Assembly (NCBI GenBank): GCA_903908025.1
Contig: CAIVQM010000195.1
Span: 1-21,002 of the forward strand
DNA length: 21,002 bases
DNA from: an uncultured bacterium
GTDB taxonomy: Bacteria; Actinomycetota; Actinomycetes; S36-B12
Direction: 5' to 3'
In this document: positions 1 through 7,695 of the stretch, in pieces
How the letters are laid out: the number at the start of each line of letters is the position of its first letter
How positions within the stretch are numbered: the stretch's first letter is position 1
Made by a program: the position numbers and the translations under genes
The notes under the pieces: model-generated
Seen by the model: the letters and a program-made list of their open reading frames with translations, nothing else
What the model was told of the DNA's origin: nothing
The model's database searches: none

Positions 1-1952
1 ACGTTGTCGTCGGCCAGACCGTGGATGATCAACAGTGGGCGCTCAAGTTTCGCTGCGCGCTCGAGGAGCGAACTGGCGGCATAGGCAGCCGGGTTGTCCT
101 GCGGGAGGCCGAGATAGCGCTCGCTGTAGGCAGTGTCGTAGAGCGCCCAGTCGGTCACCGGTGCCCCGGCGACAGCGGCATGGAACACATCGGGCCGGTC
201 GAGGACGGCCAGCGCCGCGAGATAGCCGCCGAAGGACCAGCCGGTGATGCCGACACGGGTGAGGTCGAGGTCGGGGTACATCTTGCCGAGGGCCTGCACC
301 GCGGCCACCTGGTCGTCGAGCACGCGCGTCGCCAGGTCGTTGCTGACCTCGAACTCGAAGGCCGGACCGCGCCCCGGCGTGCCTGCGCCGTCGACGATGA
401 CCACCGCGAAGCCCTGGTCCGCCAGCCACTGATCGGATGCGAACGCACCGGCGGCATGGACCACGCGTGCGTGACCCGGGCCACCGTACGGTGCCATGAC
501 GACAGGAAGTCGTCGCGAGCCCTGCACATGACCCGTCGGCCAGAGGACGGCGCAGGCGAGATCGCGATCCGTCACGCGGTGAAAGGCCACCTCGGGCTGG
601 ACGACGGGTACCTCGGCGAGTGATGCGATCTGGCCCGAGCCGTGGGTGAGCTGCGCCGCATAGTGCGCTCCGGTGCGGCCGGGATCGGTGGATGCGAGGA
701 CGACCCCGCCGGCAGCGGCGGCAACGGAGTTGATCGACTCGCCCTCGGTGAGTGCCGAGATGCCACCGTCGCTGTCGATCGCATACACATGCTGGTCCAT
801 CGGGCTGGGCTGGGCCGTGAGGACGATGCGGTGGGCCGACACGTCGGCGATGCCGGTCACGTTGAGACTGGACGGGGTCAGCGGCCGATCGTCGACGACG
901 AGCTGAAAGCAGTCGGCCTCGAGGTTGGCGATGATCTCGAGTAGTCCTCCGTCGGCCGCACGGCACGGGACACCCGCCTGGATCGTGATCCACGGTGACG
1001 TGATGCGCTCGCTGATAATGGACGTCGATCCGTCTGGTGCCACGTTGAGAATCAACTGGCGGCGTTGATCGCGACTCAGGACGCTGACGACGGCTCCGCC
1101 GGCCTCGTCCGTCTCGACTGTCGCGAGATACGGGTAGGCGACGCGGTCCCAGATCACCTCCGTGCGGATCGTGTCAAGGGCCACGCGGAACAGGCGGGCG
1201 ACGGGGTTTGCCGTCCCGGCGGCGGGATACCGGTGCGGTACGGGCTCACGATCGGGCTGCGCGGGGTCGGCGATCCAGCGAATGGCGACGTCGGCCTCGT
1301 CGACGTGCTCGGCCAGTACCGCTGTGCTGTCGGAGAGCCACCACAGTCCGCGGACGCGATCGAGCTCCTCCGCGGCGACGAAGTCGGCCAGCCCCCAGGC
1401 CTGCGTCTCGGATTCTGCTGCGCACAGCTCCTGAGCGGGTGATGCGGCGTCGGCCGCGACCACGTATAGGGAACGGTCACTCACGAAGGCGACGTTTCGG
1501 CCGTCGGGCGACATCCGCGGATCCACGACCGGGCCCGGGTGGGGCAACTCGACGGGTGTCGCGTCGGCTGTAGTGAGGTCGATGGTGAACGGGATCCCGT
1601 CGAGGCTGAACACCACGTGCTCCACCTGCGCGTCTGCGGAGAAGGCCGTGATCCCGGCCGTTGTCTCGCGCATGCGCTCACGGCGGGCCTTCTCGGCGGC
1701 CGGCAGATCGGCTCCTGCGCGGACCATCGCTCGCGCATCGACGATGCACCGCTCCGATAGCCCACCGCTGCCATCAGCCTCGGCCTGCCACAGGTTCCCG
1801 ACCGGGTCACGTCCGCCTGCGCTGCGGATGAAGGCGAGCCGCCGTCCGTCCGGTGCCGGCGCGAAAGCGCGTGGCACCCCGAGCCGGAATCGGCGGGTTG
1901 CCGCCTCCTGTCGGGGGAAGCTGATCGCGTCGTCCGAGCCGGGAGTCGTCAT
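1..1952 (-). CDS. Prolyl oligopeptidase / DPP-IV-like S9 serine peptidase (3' end outside window)
   Basis: The first 650 residues are visible; the C-terminus lies beyond base 1. The N-terminal two thirds look like a DPP-IV beta-propeller (for example PDGRRLAF near residue 35 and a DPRMSPDGRNVAFVSD stretch). The C-terminal part is an alpha/beta hydrolase with the nucleophile elbow GWSFGGYLA (Ser573, codon 234-236) and IIHGLADDN at the edge, where the catalytic Asp (about 648) lies. The catalytic His should follow outside the window. The family removes N-terminal dipeptides or cleaves short peptides after proline or small residues. No signal peptide is visible, so a cytoplasmic role in peptide turnover is likely. 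I chose ATG 1952-1950, 25 bp after the stop of the upstream GGDEF gene. The ribosome site there is weak (GCGGGA), so the start is not certain. The short spacing suggests co-transcription with the GGDEF gene. Confidence 0.88.
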   Translation of the reverse strand, partial: MTTPGSDDAISFPRQEAATRRFRLGVPRAFAPAPDGRRLAFIRSAGGRDPVGNLWQAEADGSGGLSERCIVDARAMVRAGADLPAAEKARRERMRETTAGITAFSADAQVEHVVFSLDGIPFTIDLTTADATPVELPHPGPVVDPRMSPDGRNVAFVSDRSLYVVAADAASPAQELCAAESETQAWGLADFVAAEELDRVRGLWWLSDSTAVLAEHVDEADVAIRWIADPAQPDREPVPHRYPAAGTANPVARLFRVALDTIRTEVIWDRVAYPYLATVETDEAGGAVVSVLSRDQRRQLILNVAPDGSTSIISERITSPWITIQAGVPCRAADGGLLEIIANLEADCFQLVVDDRPLTPSSLNVTGIADVSAHRIVLTAQPSPMDQHVYAIDSDGGISALTEGESINSVAAAAGGVVLASTDPGRTGAHYAAQLTHGSGQIASLAEVPVVQPEVAFHRVTDRDLACAVLWPTGHVQGSRRLPVVMAPYGGPGHARVVHAAGAFASDQWLADQGFAVVIVDGAGTPGRGPAFEFEVSNDLATRVLDDQVAAVQALGKMYPDLDLTRVGITGWSFGGYLAALAVLDRPDVFHAAVAGAPVTDWALYDTAYSERYLGLPQDNPAAYAASSLLERAAKLERPLLIIHGLADDN

Positions 1953-1977
1953 TCCCGCATCGTAGAGCGACGGTCCT

Positions 1978-2829
1978 TCAGGGGGCGGTGACGATTCGGT
2001 TCCCGCCGGCGGACTTCGCCTGATACATGGCGTGATCGGCTGCAGAGACGACCTCGTCGAATGTCATCGATGCGGGCCAGTCGGCCATGCCGATGGAGAC
2101 GGAGGCCTCGATCATGGTGCCGTCGACGGAGAGCGAACTGTCGTGCACGGCGCCCTGCATGCGGGTCATGGCGTGCAGCGCGTCGTCAAGTGAGATCTGC
2201 TGCACGACGAGGAACTCGTCGCCACCCCAGCGGGCCACGAGATCCTCCTTCGAGAGTCCACCAGCGAGGCGACCCGCAATGGCCTGCAGATAGTGATCGC
2301 CAGCGAGGTGGCCGAGCCGGTCATTCACGGACTTCAGATTGTCGCAGTCAATGATCGTGACGGTTCGTGATTCGCGGTCCGTCATGTCAGCGAGGGCGGT
2401 CAGCAGGCCGTGGCGGTTGCGCAATCCGGTGAGTTGATCGGATTCCGCCTGCTGGCGAAGGGTTTCAGCAGTTGCCGCTTCCCGCAGGGCTTTCATCAAC
2501 GTCCGCTCACGCCGCAGGCGCAGGTAGGCGGCACCGACAGCGGCCAGCCCGACGAGAGCGATGATGATCAGGCGCACTTGCTGGGCGGCCACGTTGCCGT
2601 CAGTGGCGAGATGGCCGAACGCGAAGGCGGCGAGCCAGGTGATGAGCGCGACGAGAGCCGTGATGCGCGGCGATGCGAACACGGCCGCGAGCATCGGCAC
2701 GACGGCGAGGACGCCGACGTAGGCGGTCTTGGGGCCCTCCGCCGCGTCGGCACTGAGGATGACGGCGATGAGAAGGATGGGGATGAGAAGGCCCAGTCCG
2801 ATCGCCGACCAGTTGGATCTGGGCTTCAC
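1978..2829 (-). CDS. Membrane-anchored GGDEF diguanylate cyclase
   Basis: A 283-residue protein predicted to make cyclic di-GMP from two GTP. About four hydrophobic segments come first (roughly residues 9-27, 36-53, 57-73 and 86-104), followed by a short linker helix and a GGDEF domain from about 125 to 280. Visible motifs are DQLTGLRNRHG (131-141), DCDNLKSVND (161-170) and the active-site GGDEF itself (202-206). The product-inhibition site usually reads RxxD five residues before GGDEF; here it reads SKED, so the arginine is missing. There is no PAS, GAF or EAL domain; the membrane part is the only sensor candidate. I chose GTG at 2829-2827 because GAGGAG lies 4 nt upstream. The longer ATG frame from 2949 would run into mshB, which is divergent from this gene. 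Confidence 0.9.
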   Translation of the reverse strand: MKPRSNWSAIGLGLLIPILLIAVILSADAAEGPKTAYVGVLAVVPMLAAVFASPRITALVALITWLAAFAFGHLATDGNVAAQQVRLIIIALVGLAAVGAAYLRLRRERTLMKALREAATAETLRQQAESDQLTGLRNRHGLLTALADMTDRESRTVTIIDCDNLKSVNDRLGHLAGDHYLQAIAGRLAGGLSKEDLVARWGGDEFLVVQQISLDDALHAMTRMQGAVHDSSLSVDGTMIEASVSIGMADWPASMTFDEVVSAADHAMYQAKSAGGNRIVTAP

Positions 2830-2847
2830 GTTTCTCCTCGTCCGGCA

Positions 2848-2878
2848 CCAAGCGGTTCTTGAGAGCCTAGCCGCTTGG
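2848..2878. promoter_or_regulatory. Inverted repeat in the mshB / GGDEF divergent promoter region
   Basis: CCAAGCGG (2848-2855) and CCGCTTGG (2871-2878) form a perfect 8-bp inverted repeat with a 15-bp spacer. It sits between the two divergent starts (2829 and 2917), over a possible -10 box TAGGCT (minus strand, 2869-2864) of the GGDEF gene with TTCCCC (2892-2887) 17 bp upstream. It could be an operator for a dimeric regulator or a hairpin in the GGDEF leader. No binding protein can be named. Confidence 0.35.
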
Positions 2879-2904
2879 CCGGGGAAGGGGAATGTCTCGG
2901 TCTG

Positions 2905-2910
2905 TACCCT
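2905..2910 (+). promoter_or_regulatory. Candidate -10 box of a leaderless mshB transcript
   Basis: TACCCT fits the actinobacterial TANNNT -10 pattern and ends 6 nt before the mshB ATG at 2917, the spacing expected if transcription starts at the A of the ATG. No Shine-Dalgarno sequence is visible before this ATG, which agrees with a leaderless mRNA. No clear -35 element was found. Confidence 0.45.
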
Positions 2911-2916
2911 GTTTAC

Positions 2917-3795
2917 ATGGACCGCCGCCTGCTGCTCGTGCATGCCCACCCGGACGACGAGTGCATCGCCACGGGTGCCTCCATGGCGAAATACGTGTCA
3001 GAGGGTGCGCGAGTGACCCTTGTGACGTGCACCCTCGGTGAAGAGGGTGAGGTGCTGCTCCCGGAACTCTCCCACCTGGCCTCGGACAAGGACGATGCCC
3101 TTGGCCTGCATCGTCGCGAGGAGTTGGGCGCGGCGATGGCCGAGCTCGGCGTCACCGATTGGCGGCTGCTGGGTGGCCCGGGTCGGTTCCGCGACTCCGG
3201 CATGATCGGTACCCCGCCGAATGAGCGCGCCGACTGCTTCTGGCGCACTGACCTGCTCGAGGCAGCTATCGAGCTCGTCGCCGTCATCCGCGAGGTGCGC
3301 CCGCAGGTGGTCGTCACCTATGACGACTTCGGCGGCTACGGGCACCCCGATCACATTCAGGCTCATCGGGTGACCCACTACGCGATCTCGCTTGCCGCCA
3401 GTGCGACCTTTCGCGCCGATCTCGGTGCGTCATGGCAGGTCTCGAAGGTGTACTGGACGGCATTCCCGCGCAGCATCATCAAGGCCGGGATCGAGGCGAT
3501 GAAGGCGCAGGGCGTCGAGGACGAGTTCACCTCGATGGATCCTGACGACCTGCCCTTTGCCTGCGACGACGCGCTGGTCACCACGGCGATCGACGGTCAG
3601 GCGTTCCTGCCGGCGAAGATGGCGGCGCTTCGCGCGCACGGCACGCAGGTCAGCGTCGACGGCGGGTTCTTCGCCCTGGCTGACAATGTTGGTGCGGAGG
3701 CGTTCGGCATCGAGTACTTCCGGCTGGCAGGCGGCACGCTGGCTCTGGCCGACGGCGAGGGCCGGGAGACCGACCTCTTCGCCGGGCTGGAGTGA
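2917..3795 (+). CDS. mshB: MshB-like GlcNAc-inositol deacetylase (mycothiol biosynthesis)
   Basis: A 292-residue zinc deacetylase of the LmbE/PIG-L family. MshB removes the acetyl group from GlcNAc-Ins, giving GlcN-Ins, to which MshC then adds cysteine on the way to mycothiol. The sequence has the metal motif HAHPDDE (His11, Asp14, with Asp13 as probable general base), the LGEEGEV loop (40-46) that is typical of MshB, and GYGHPDH (140-146) with the third zinc ligand His146 and a Tyr at 141. The length matches the family. ATG 2917 was chosen because it immediately precedes the conserved N-terminal strand; an upstream in-frame ATG at 2875 adds an unconserved extension. The last codons overlap the following membrane gene by 4 nt, the usual actinobacterial arrangement. 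The related Mca amidase is less likely given the length and the LGEEGEV loop. Confidence 0.9.
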   Translation: MDRRLLLVHAHPDDECIATGASMAKYVSEGARVTLVTCTLGEEGEVLLPELSHLASDKDDALGLHRREELGAAMAELGVTDWRLLGGPGRFRDSGMIGTPPNERADCFWRTDLLEAAIELVAVIREVRPQVVVTYDDFGGYGHPDHIQAHRVTHYAISLAASATFRADLGASWQVSKVYWTAFPRSIIKAGIEAMKAQGVEDEFTSMDPDDLPFACDDALVTTAIDGQAFLPAKMAALRAHGTQVSVDGGFFALADNVGAEAFGIEYFRLAGGTLALADGEGRETDLFAGLE

Positions 3796-4181
3796 TCCCT
3801 CGGGCCCTCGGGCTGCCCATCGCGCTGATCCTTGGGGGGGTCATTGGGGTGGCGGGGGCCTTCGTCCAGGCCCAGCGCCTGCTCGTGGACACTCCGTGGG
3901 GGGTGCTGGCGATCCCGTGGGGGGTGCTCCTCGTGTGGGTTGCCCTGGTTGCCGTCATCCGAGGTGCCACCTGGGGACTGGGCACCCGCTGGGGCGGCTG
4001 GACGGTGTTCGTCGGCTGGCTGGTCTCGACGATCGCCCTGTCGGCCGACAGCCCGTCCGGCGACGTCGCCCTGTCGGGCGGCGGCCGACAGCTCACCTAC
4101 CTGCTCGGCGGCGTCGTGATCGCCTCCGCGGCCGCGAGCCTGCCCTTGCCGCGGGGAACCGTCCGTCCCCGGAACCCATGA
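3792..4181 (+). CDS. Small four-helix membrane protein, DUF6113-like
   Basis: A 129-residue, strongly hydrophobic protein with about four predicted transmembrane segments (roughly residues 8-26, 38-58, 66-84 and 103-121) and an Arg/Pro-rich tail. Its GTG start (3792-3794) overlaps the mshB stop in a GTGA arrangement, so the two are almost certainly translationally coupled. Small membrane proteins annotated as DUF6113 commonly follow mshB in actinobacteria, and position plus topology are my grounds for this call. No catalytic motif is visible and the function is unknown; a link to mycothiol metabolism is only suggested by the coupling. Confidence 0.75.
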   Translation: MIPRALGLPIALILGGVIGVAGAFVQAQRLLVDTPWGVLAIPWGVLLVWVALVAVIRGATWGLGTRWGGWTVFVGWLVSTIALSADSPSGDVALSGGGRQLTYLLGGVVIASAAASLPLPRGTVRPRNP

Positions 4182-4289
4182 CCCGCGGTCCTCGTCGAAT
4201 CGGCGAATGCATGCGTACCATCCGCATAGCGGTGGACCGGAAGTCGAGACGGGGTCAGATGTGACTATCTGCATGAGGGCGTTATCAGC

Positions 4290-6092
4290 ATGACGTCTGC
4301 GCAGAAGCGCGTCCTGTTCGGCATCGTCGGAGCTGTCGTCCTGCTCGCGGTCGGTTACCTCGGCCTCGTCGTCACGTCGGGCAGCAGTGCCCATGCGGGA
4401 ACGACCGTGCAGGGTGTCGACATCGGAGGCATGTCCGAGGCCGAGGCAGCAGCGACCGTGGCGGATGCGCTGGGCCCGGCAGCGGCGAAGAAGCTGAAGG
4501 TCCATGCCCTCGACCAGACATTCGCGCTGCGGCCGGCCGCGGCCGGCCTGTCCCTCGATGCCGAGGCATCCGTCGCGCCGGCCTTCGGCGACACGTGGAA
4601 CCCCGTCACCCTCCTGGGGAACGTGGTGGGGACCAATGACCTGCCCGCTGTCGTCGGGGTCGACGGGCCGCTACTCATGGCGCAGGTTGGGATCATGGCC
4701 GACGCTGTCGATGTCCCCCCGACGGAGCCGACCCTGGTTGTCGACAACGGTGCGCCCGTCCTGACGCCGGGCGTACCGGGCCGGGCACTCGACCGGGATG
4801 CCACCGCGCAGGCCATGACCGACGCCTTGCTCAAGCCGCGAGCACCCGTGCAGGCCCACATCGTCGAGGTGGAGCCCTCGGTGACGGATGCGGCAGCTCA
4901 GGATGCCGTTGCCGTTGCCACGTCGGCTGCCTCAAGTCCTGTCACGGTCACGGCCGACACGATCACCGCAGTCATCCCTGCGGCCGCGGTCGGGCGGGCA
5001 CTGAGCTTCACCCAGGTAGGCCCCGACCTCGTGCCGCAACTGGACGGTGCCGTCCTGCACAGGTCCATCGCCAAGGAACTCCAGCCGATCGAGGTCACGG
5101 GCCGCGATGCGACCTTCAAGATCAGGAACGGCAACGTGAAGGTCGTGAAGTCGAAGGTGGGGCGAGGTGTCTCGGACGATGAGCTCGCGTCATCGGTTGC
5201 GGGTGTCGTCGGACTTCCCGCTGCAGAACGGAAGGTCACCGTCAGCGTCGGCACGCGCGAGCCGGACCTGACGACCGACGAGGCCAAGGCGCTGGGGATC
5301 ACCGAGCAGCTGTCCACCTTCACGCAGTACTTCCCATACGCCGCCTACCGGGTTCAGAACATCGGTGAGGCGGCCCGCAGGGTCAACGGCACGGTGCTGC
5401 TGCCGGGCGAGACCTTCTCGATGAACGACACCATCAAGGAGCGCACGGAGAAGAACGGGTACACCGTGGGCTTCGTCGTGGGGGAGGGCGGAGTGTTCGC
5501 CGAGGCCCTCGGTGGCGGTGTTTCGACGGCGACGACGGCGGTTTGGACAGCGGCGTTCTACGCAGGAATGGAGCGCGTCGAGACGGTCGCGCACTCCATC
5601 TACATCTCGCGCTACAAGCCCGGGCTCGAGGCGACAGTGGCGTGGGGAATCTTCGATATGCAGTTCCGCAACGACTCCCCGAATGCGGTGCTCATCACCT
5701 CGGGTATCACCAATGGCTCCATCACGGTCTCCTTCTGGGGGACGAAGGAGTACAGCGACATTCAGGCGGAGTACGGCGAGCGCCGCGACATCGTGCCGTT
5801 CGCGAAGATCTTCGACGAGTCCGATACCTGCCTGGGTCAAGGCGGTGTTGATGGTTTCAGCATCACTGTCGACCGCGTCTTCTACAAGGACGGCGCCGAG
5901 TTCTCACGCGAGCCGATCACCACGCGCTACAAGCCGGCTCCCGAAGTGATCTGCCACAAGAAGCCGAACAAGAAGCCAGGGAAGAACGGCGCGACGGGGG
6001 ATGCGACCTCGTCGGCCTCACCGAGCGCCCAGCCGGACCCCGCGGCATCCGACGCTCCCACAGGCGACGGCAACACGTTCTCGAACGGCTGA
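4290..6092 (+). CDS. VanW-domain cell-envelope protein
   Basis: A 600-residue protein with an N-terminal membrane anchor or uncleaved signal (hydrophobic residues 9-29 after a short basic start), then two repeats resembling the putative peptidoglycan-binding domain of YoaR-type proteins (about 38-150 and 150-320), and a VanW domain (about 343-480). The VanW hallmark is visible as LLPGETFSMND (370-380) and LGGGVSTATTAVWTAAF (407-423). Cys514 and Cys555 could form a disulfide outside the cell. The C-terminus is a Lys/Pro, then Ser/Ala/Pro/Asp-rich low-complexity tail (556-600). The molecular role of VanW proteins is not established; this one is probably extracytoplasmic and wall-associated. ATG 4290 has GAGGG 10 nt upstream. 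The 108-bp gap before it holds only a weak TACCAT (4216-4221). Confidence 0.88.
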   Translation: MTSAQKRVLFGIVGAVVLLAVGYLGLVVTSGSSAHAGTTVQGVDIGGMSEAEAAATVADALGPAAAKKLKVHALDQTFALRPAAAGLSLDAEASVAPAFGDTWNPVTLLGNVVGTNDLPAVVGVDGPLLMAQVGIMADAVDVPPTEPTLVVDNGAPVLTPGVPGRALDRDATAQAMTDALLKPRAPVQAHIVEVEPSVTDAAAQDAVAVATSAASSPVTVTADTITAVIPAAAVGRALSFTQVGPDLVPQLDGAVLHRSIAKELQPIEVTGRDATFKIRNGNVKVVKSKVGRGVSDDELASSVAGVVGLPAAERKVTVSVGTREPDLTTDEAKALGITEQLSTFTQYFPYAAYRVQNIGEAARRVNGTVLLPGETFSMNDTIKERTEKNGYTVGFVVGEGGVFAEALGGGVSTATTAVWTAAFYAGMERVETVAHSIYISRYKPGLEATVAWGIFDMQFRNDSPNAVLITSGITNGSITVSFWGTKEYSDIQAEYGERRDIVPFAKIFDESDTCLGQGGVDGFSITVDRVFYKDGAEFSREPITTRYKPAPEVICHKKPNKKPGKNGATGDATSSASPSAQPDPAASDAPTGDGNTFSNG

Positions 6093-6099
6093 GCTGACG

Positions 6100-7539
6100 T
6101 CAGATCCGCTGCACCTGCTGGCCATCGGCAGTGTCGGTCACGGCAAAGCCCATCGCAGCCAACTCGTCGCGGATGCGGTCACTGGCTGACCAGTCCTTCG
6201 AGGCCCGTGCCTCAGCGCGCTGGTCGACCATCGTCGACACCTCCGGCGGGAGGGGCTCCTCCTCGGCTGGCGTCTGCCCGACGAGCCGGACCAGATCCAG
6301 ACCCAGCACGCGATCGATGTAGGCGAAGGTCTCGAACTTCGCCCCGTCGCTCACGTCAGCTGACTTCTCGACCTCGCGCAGCATCATGATCACGCGCGGT
6401 GTGTCGAGGTCATCGTTCAGCGCTTGGACCATGGCAGCCACCAGATCGGCCGGCATGGCTGCGGACGGCTCGGTGGCCCACAGCGCGACCCGGTCGCGCC
6501 AGCGGGTCAGCATCGAGTCCGCCGCGTCGAGGGCATCCCATGTCAGGTTCATCTGCTGCCGGTAGCGGTTCTGCAGCAGGGCCAGTCGCAGTGCGAGCGG
6601 GTCGAGCCCGCGCTCGATGACATCAGCGACGAGGACGACGTTGCCTGCGGACTTGCTCATCTTGCGGCCCTCGAAGAGCAGGTGCTCGCCGTGGATCCAG
6701 TGCCGGACGACGTCGGTGCCCGTCGCACTGTTGCTCTGCGCCCGCTCGTCCTCGTGGTGCGGGAACCTCAGGTCGATGCCGCCGGTGTGCACGTCGATCG
6801 TGTCACCCAGGAGCGCGAGGCTCATGGCGGAGCATTCGGTATGCCAGCCGGGGAAGCCCACTCCCCAGGGGGTGTCCCAGACCAGTTGCGTGCGGGTGTC
6901 CTGGGCCTTCTTCCACAGGGCCCAGTCCGCGTGGAAGCGCTTCGCCGGGTCGACCTCGCCCTCGAAGCGGTGACCTGGGCGCAGGGCGTCGAGCCGGTTG
7001 CCACTCAGATCGCCGTAGCCGGGGAAACTCCGTGCGTCGAAGAAGACGGAGCCGTCGCCACCGACGTAGGCATGTCCGGACTCCATGAGTGTCGCGATGA
7101 GGTCGATCATCAGGTCGATCGACTCGCTGGCGCGCGGATAGTGCTCGGCTGGGTAGATGTTGAGGGCGGCCAGGTCGCGGTGGAAACGGTCCTCGTAGCG
7201 GCGAGCGATCTCCAGAGCCGACGAGCCCTCGGCTGCCGCCTGGCGCAGCACCTTGTCGTCGCCGGGCCCCTGGCCCTCGTCTACAGCCCCGGCTGCGTCG
7301 TCGCCCAGCCCGGTGTCATCGGCCATGTGCCCGACATCGGTGATGTTCTGCACGACCCTGACCTGCAGGCCGGAGAGCTGGGCAGTACGCCGGATCAGAT
7401 CTGTCAGGAGGAAGGTCCGCATGTTGCCGACGTGCGCATCGCGGTAGACGGTCGGTCCGCACGCGTAGACCGTCAGAACCCCCTCGCGAGCGGGCACGAT
7501 GTCGACCACGTCCTTGAGCCGGGTGTCGTGGAGGCGCAT
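6100..7539 (-). CDS. cysS: Cysteinyl-tRNA synthetase, variant with DDT-type insertion
   Basis: A 479-residue class I synthetase that charges tRNA-Cys in the cytoplasm. Zinc ligands line up with the E. coli enzyme: Cys27, Cys236, His261 and Glu265, with the 25-residue Cys-His spacing kept. The HIGH-type motif is HVGN (36-39) and the second signature is KMSKS (293-297). After NITDVGH there is an acidic, glycine-rich insertion (about 73-95) before DDKVLRQA, as in the bacterial and archaeal CysRS form that reads ITDVGHLxxDAD. It is not MshC: MshC is about 410 residues and lacks the C-terminal DALR/anticodon region present here (about 320-460). The canonical actinobacterial cysS normally sits beside ispF and rlmB, so this may be a second CysRS. 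The stop is 7 bp from the VanW gene stop. The start ATG has a -10 box 6 nt upstream. Confidence 0.88.
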   Translation of the reverse strand: MRLHDTRLKDVVDIVPAREGVLTVYACGPTVYRDAHVGNMRTFLLTDLIRRTAQLSGLQVRVVQNITDVGHMADDTGLGDDAAGAVDEGQGPGDDKVLRQAAAEGSSALEIARRYEDRFHRDLAALNIYPAEHYPRASESIDLMIDLIATLMESGHAYVGGDGSVFFDARSFPGYGDLSGNRLDALRPGHRFEGEVDPAKRFHADWALWKKAQDTRTQLVWDTPWGVGFPGWHTECSAMSLALLGDTIDVHTGGIDLRFPHHEDERAQSNSATGTDVVRHWIHGEHLLFEGRKMSKSAGNVVLVADVIERGLDPLALRLALLQNRYRQQMNLTWDALDAADSMLTRWRDRVALWATEPSAAMPADLVAAMVQALNDDLDTPRVIMMLREVEKSADVSDGAKFETFAYIDRVLGLDLVRLVGQTPAEEEPLPPEVSTMVDQRAEARASKDWSASDRIRDELAAMGFAVTDTADGQQVQRI

Positions 7540-7545
7540 CCCACC

Positions 7546-7551
7546 AGACTA
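7546..7551 (-). promoter_or_regulatory. Candidate -10 box of a leaderless cysS transcript
   Basis: On the minus strand TAGTCT is followed by GGTGGG and then the cysS ATG (7539). The 6-nt spacing between a TANNNT box and ATG matches the leaderless pattern. GGTGGG touches the ATG directly and so could hardly act as a normal Shine-Dalgarno site. Confidence 0.45.
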
Positions 7552-7695
7552 TGCGCGCCCGCTGGGAACCGCCTCCTGTGCACCCCTCGGGCCCTCCAAC
7601 TCACCACCGGGCCGCTTCCCCATCGGGGGGTGTGTAAGTTGTGGGCGTTGGATGATCCCGGTCCTCGCGAGAGGGCGGACGAACCGGAGGCACAG

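Noticed and set aside
43..993. 316-residue minus-strand open frame
   Set aside because: An out-of-frame reading of the S9 peptidase on the same strand; Arg/Pro-rich with no domain.
2830..2949. 40-residue N-terminal extension of the GGDEF protein from ATG 2949
   Set aside because: It would overlap the divergent mshB start and precedes a GTG with an excellent GAGGAG ribosome site at 4 nt.
3597..4505. 302-residue minus-strand open frame
   Set aside because: Antisense to the end of mshB, the DUF6113-like gene and the VanW start; no recognisable domain.
6095..6102. TGACGTCA palindrome between the VanW and cysS stops
   Set aside because: It lies in a 7-bp tail-to-tail gap and overlaps the cysS stop codon. 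No role as operator or terminator is likely; an 8-bp palindrome is expected by chance in a window this long.
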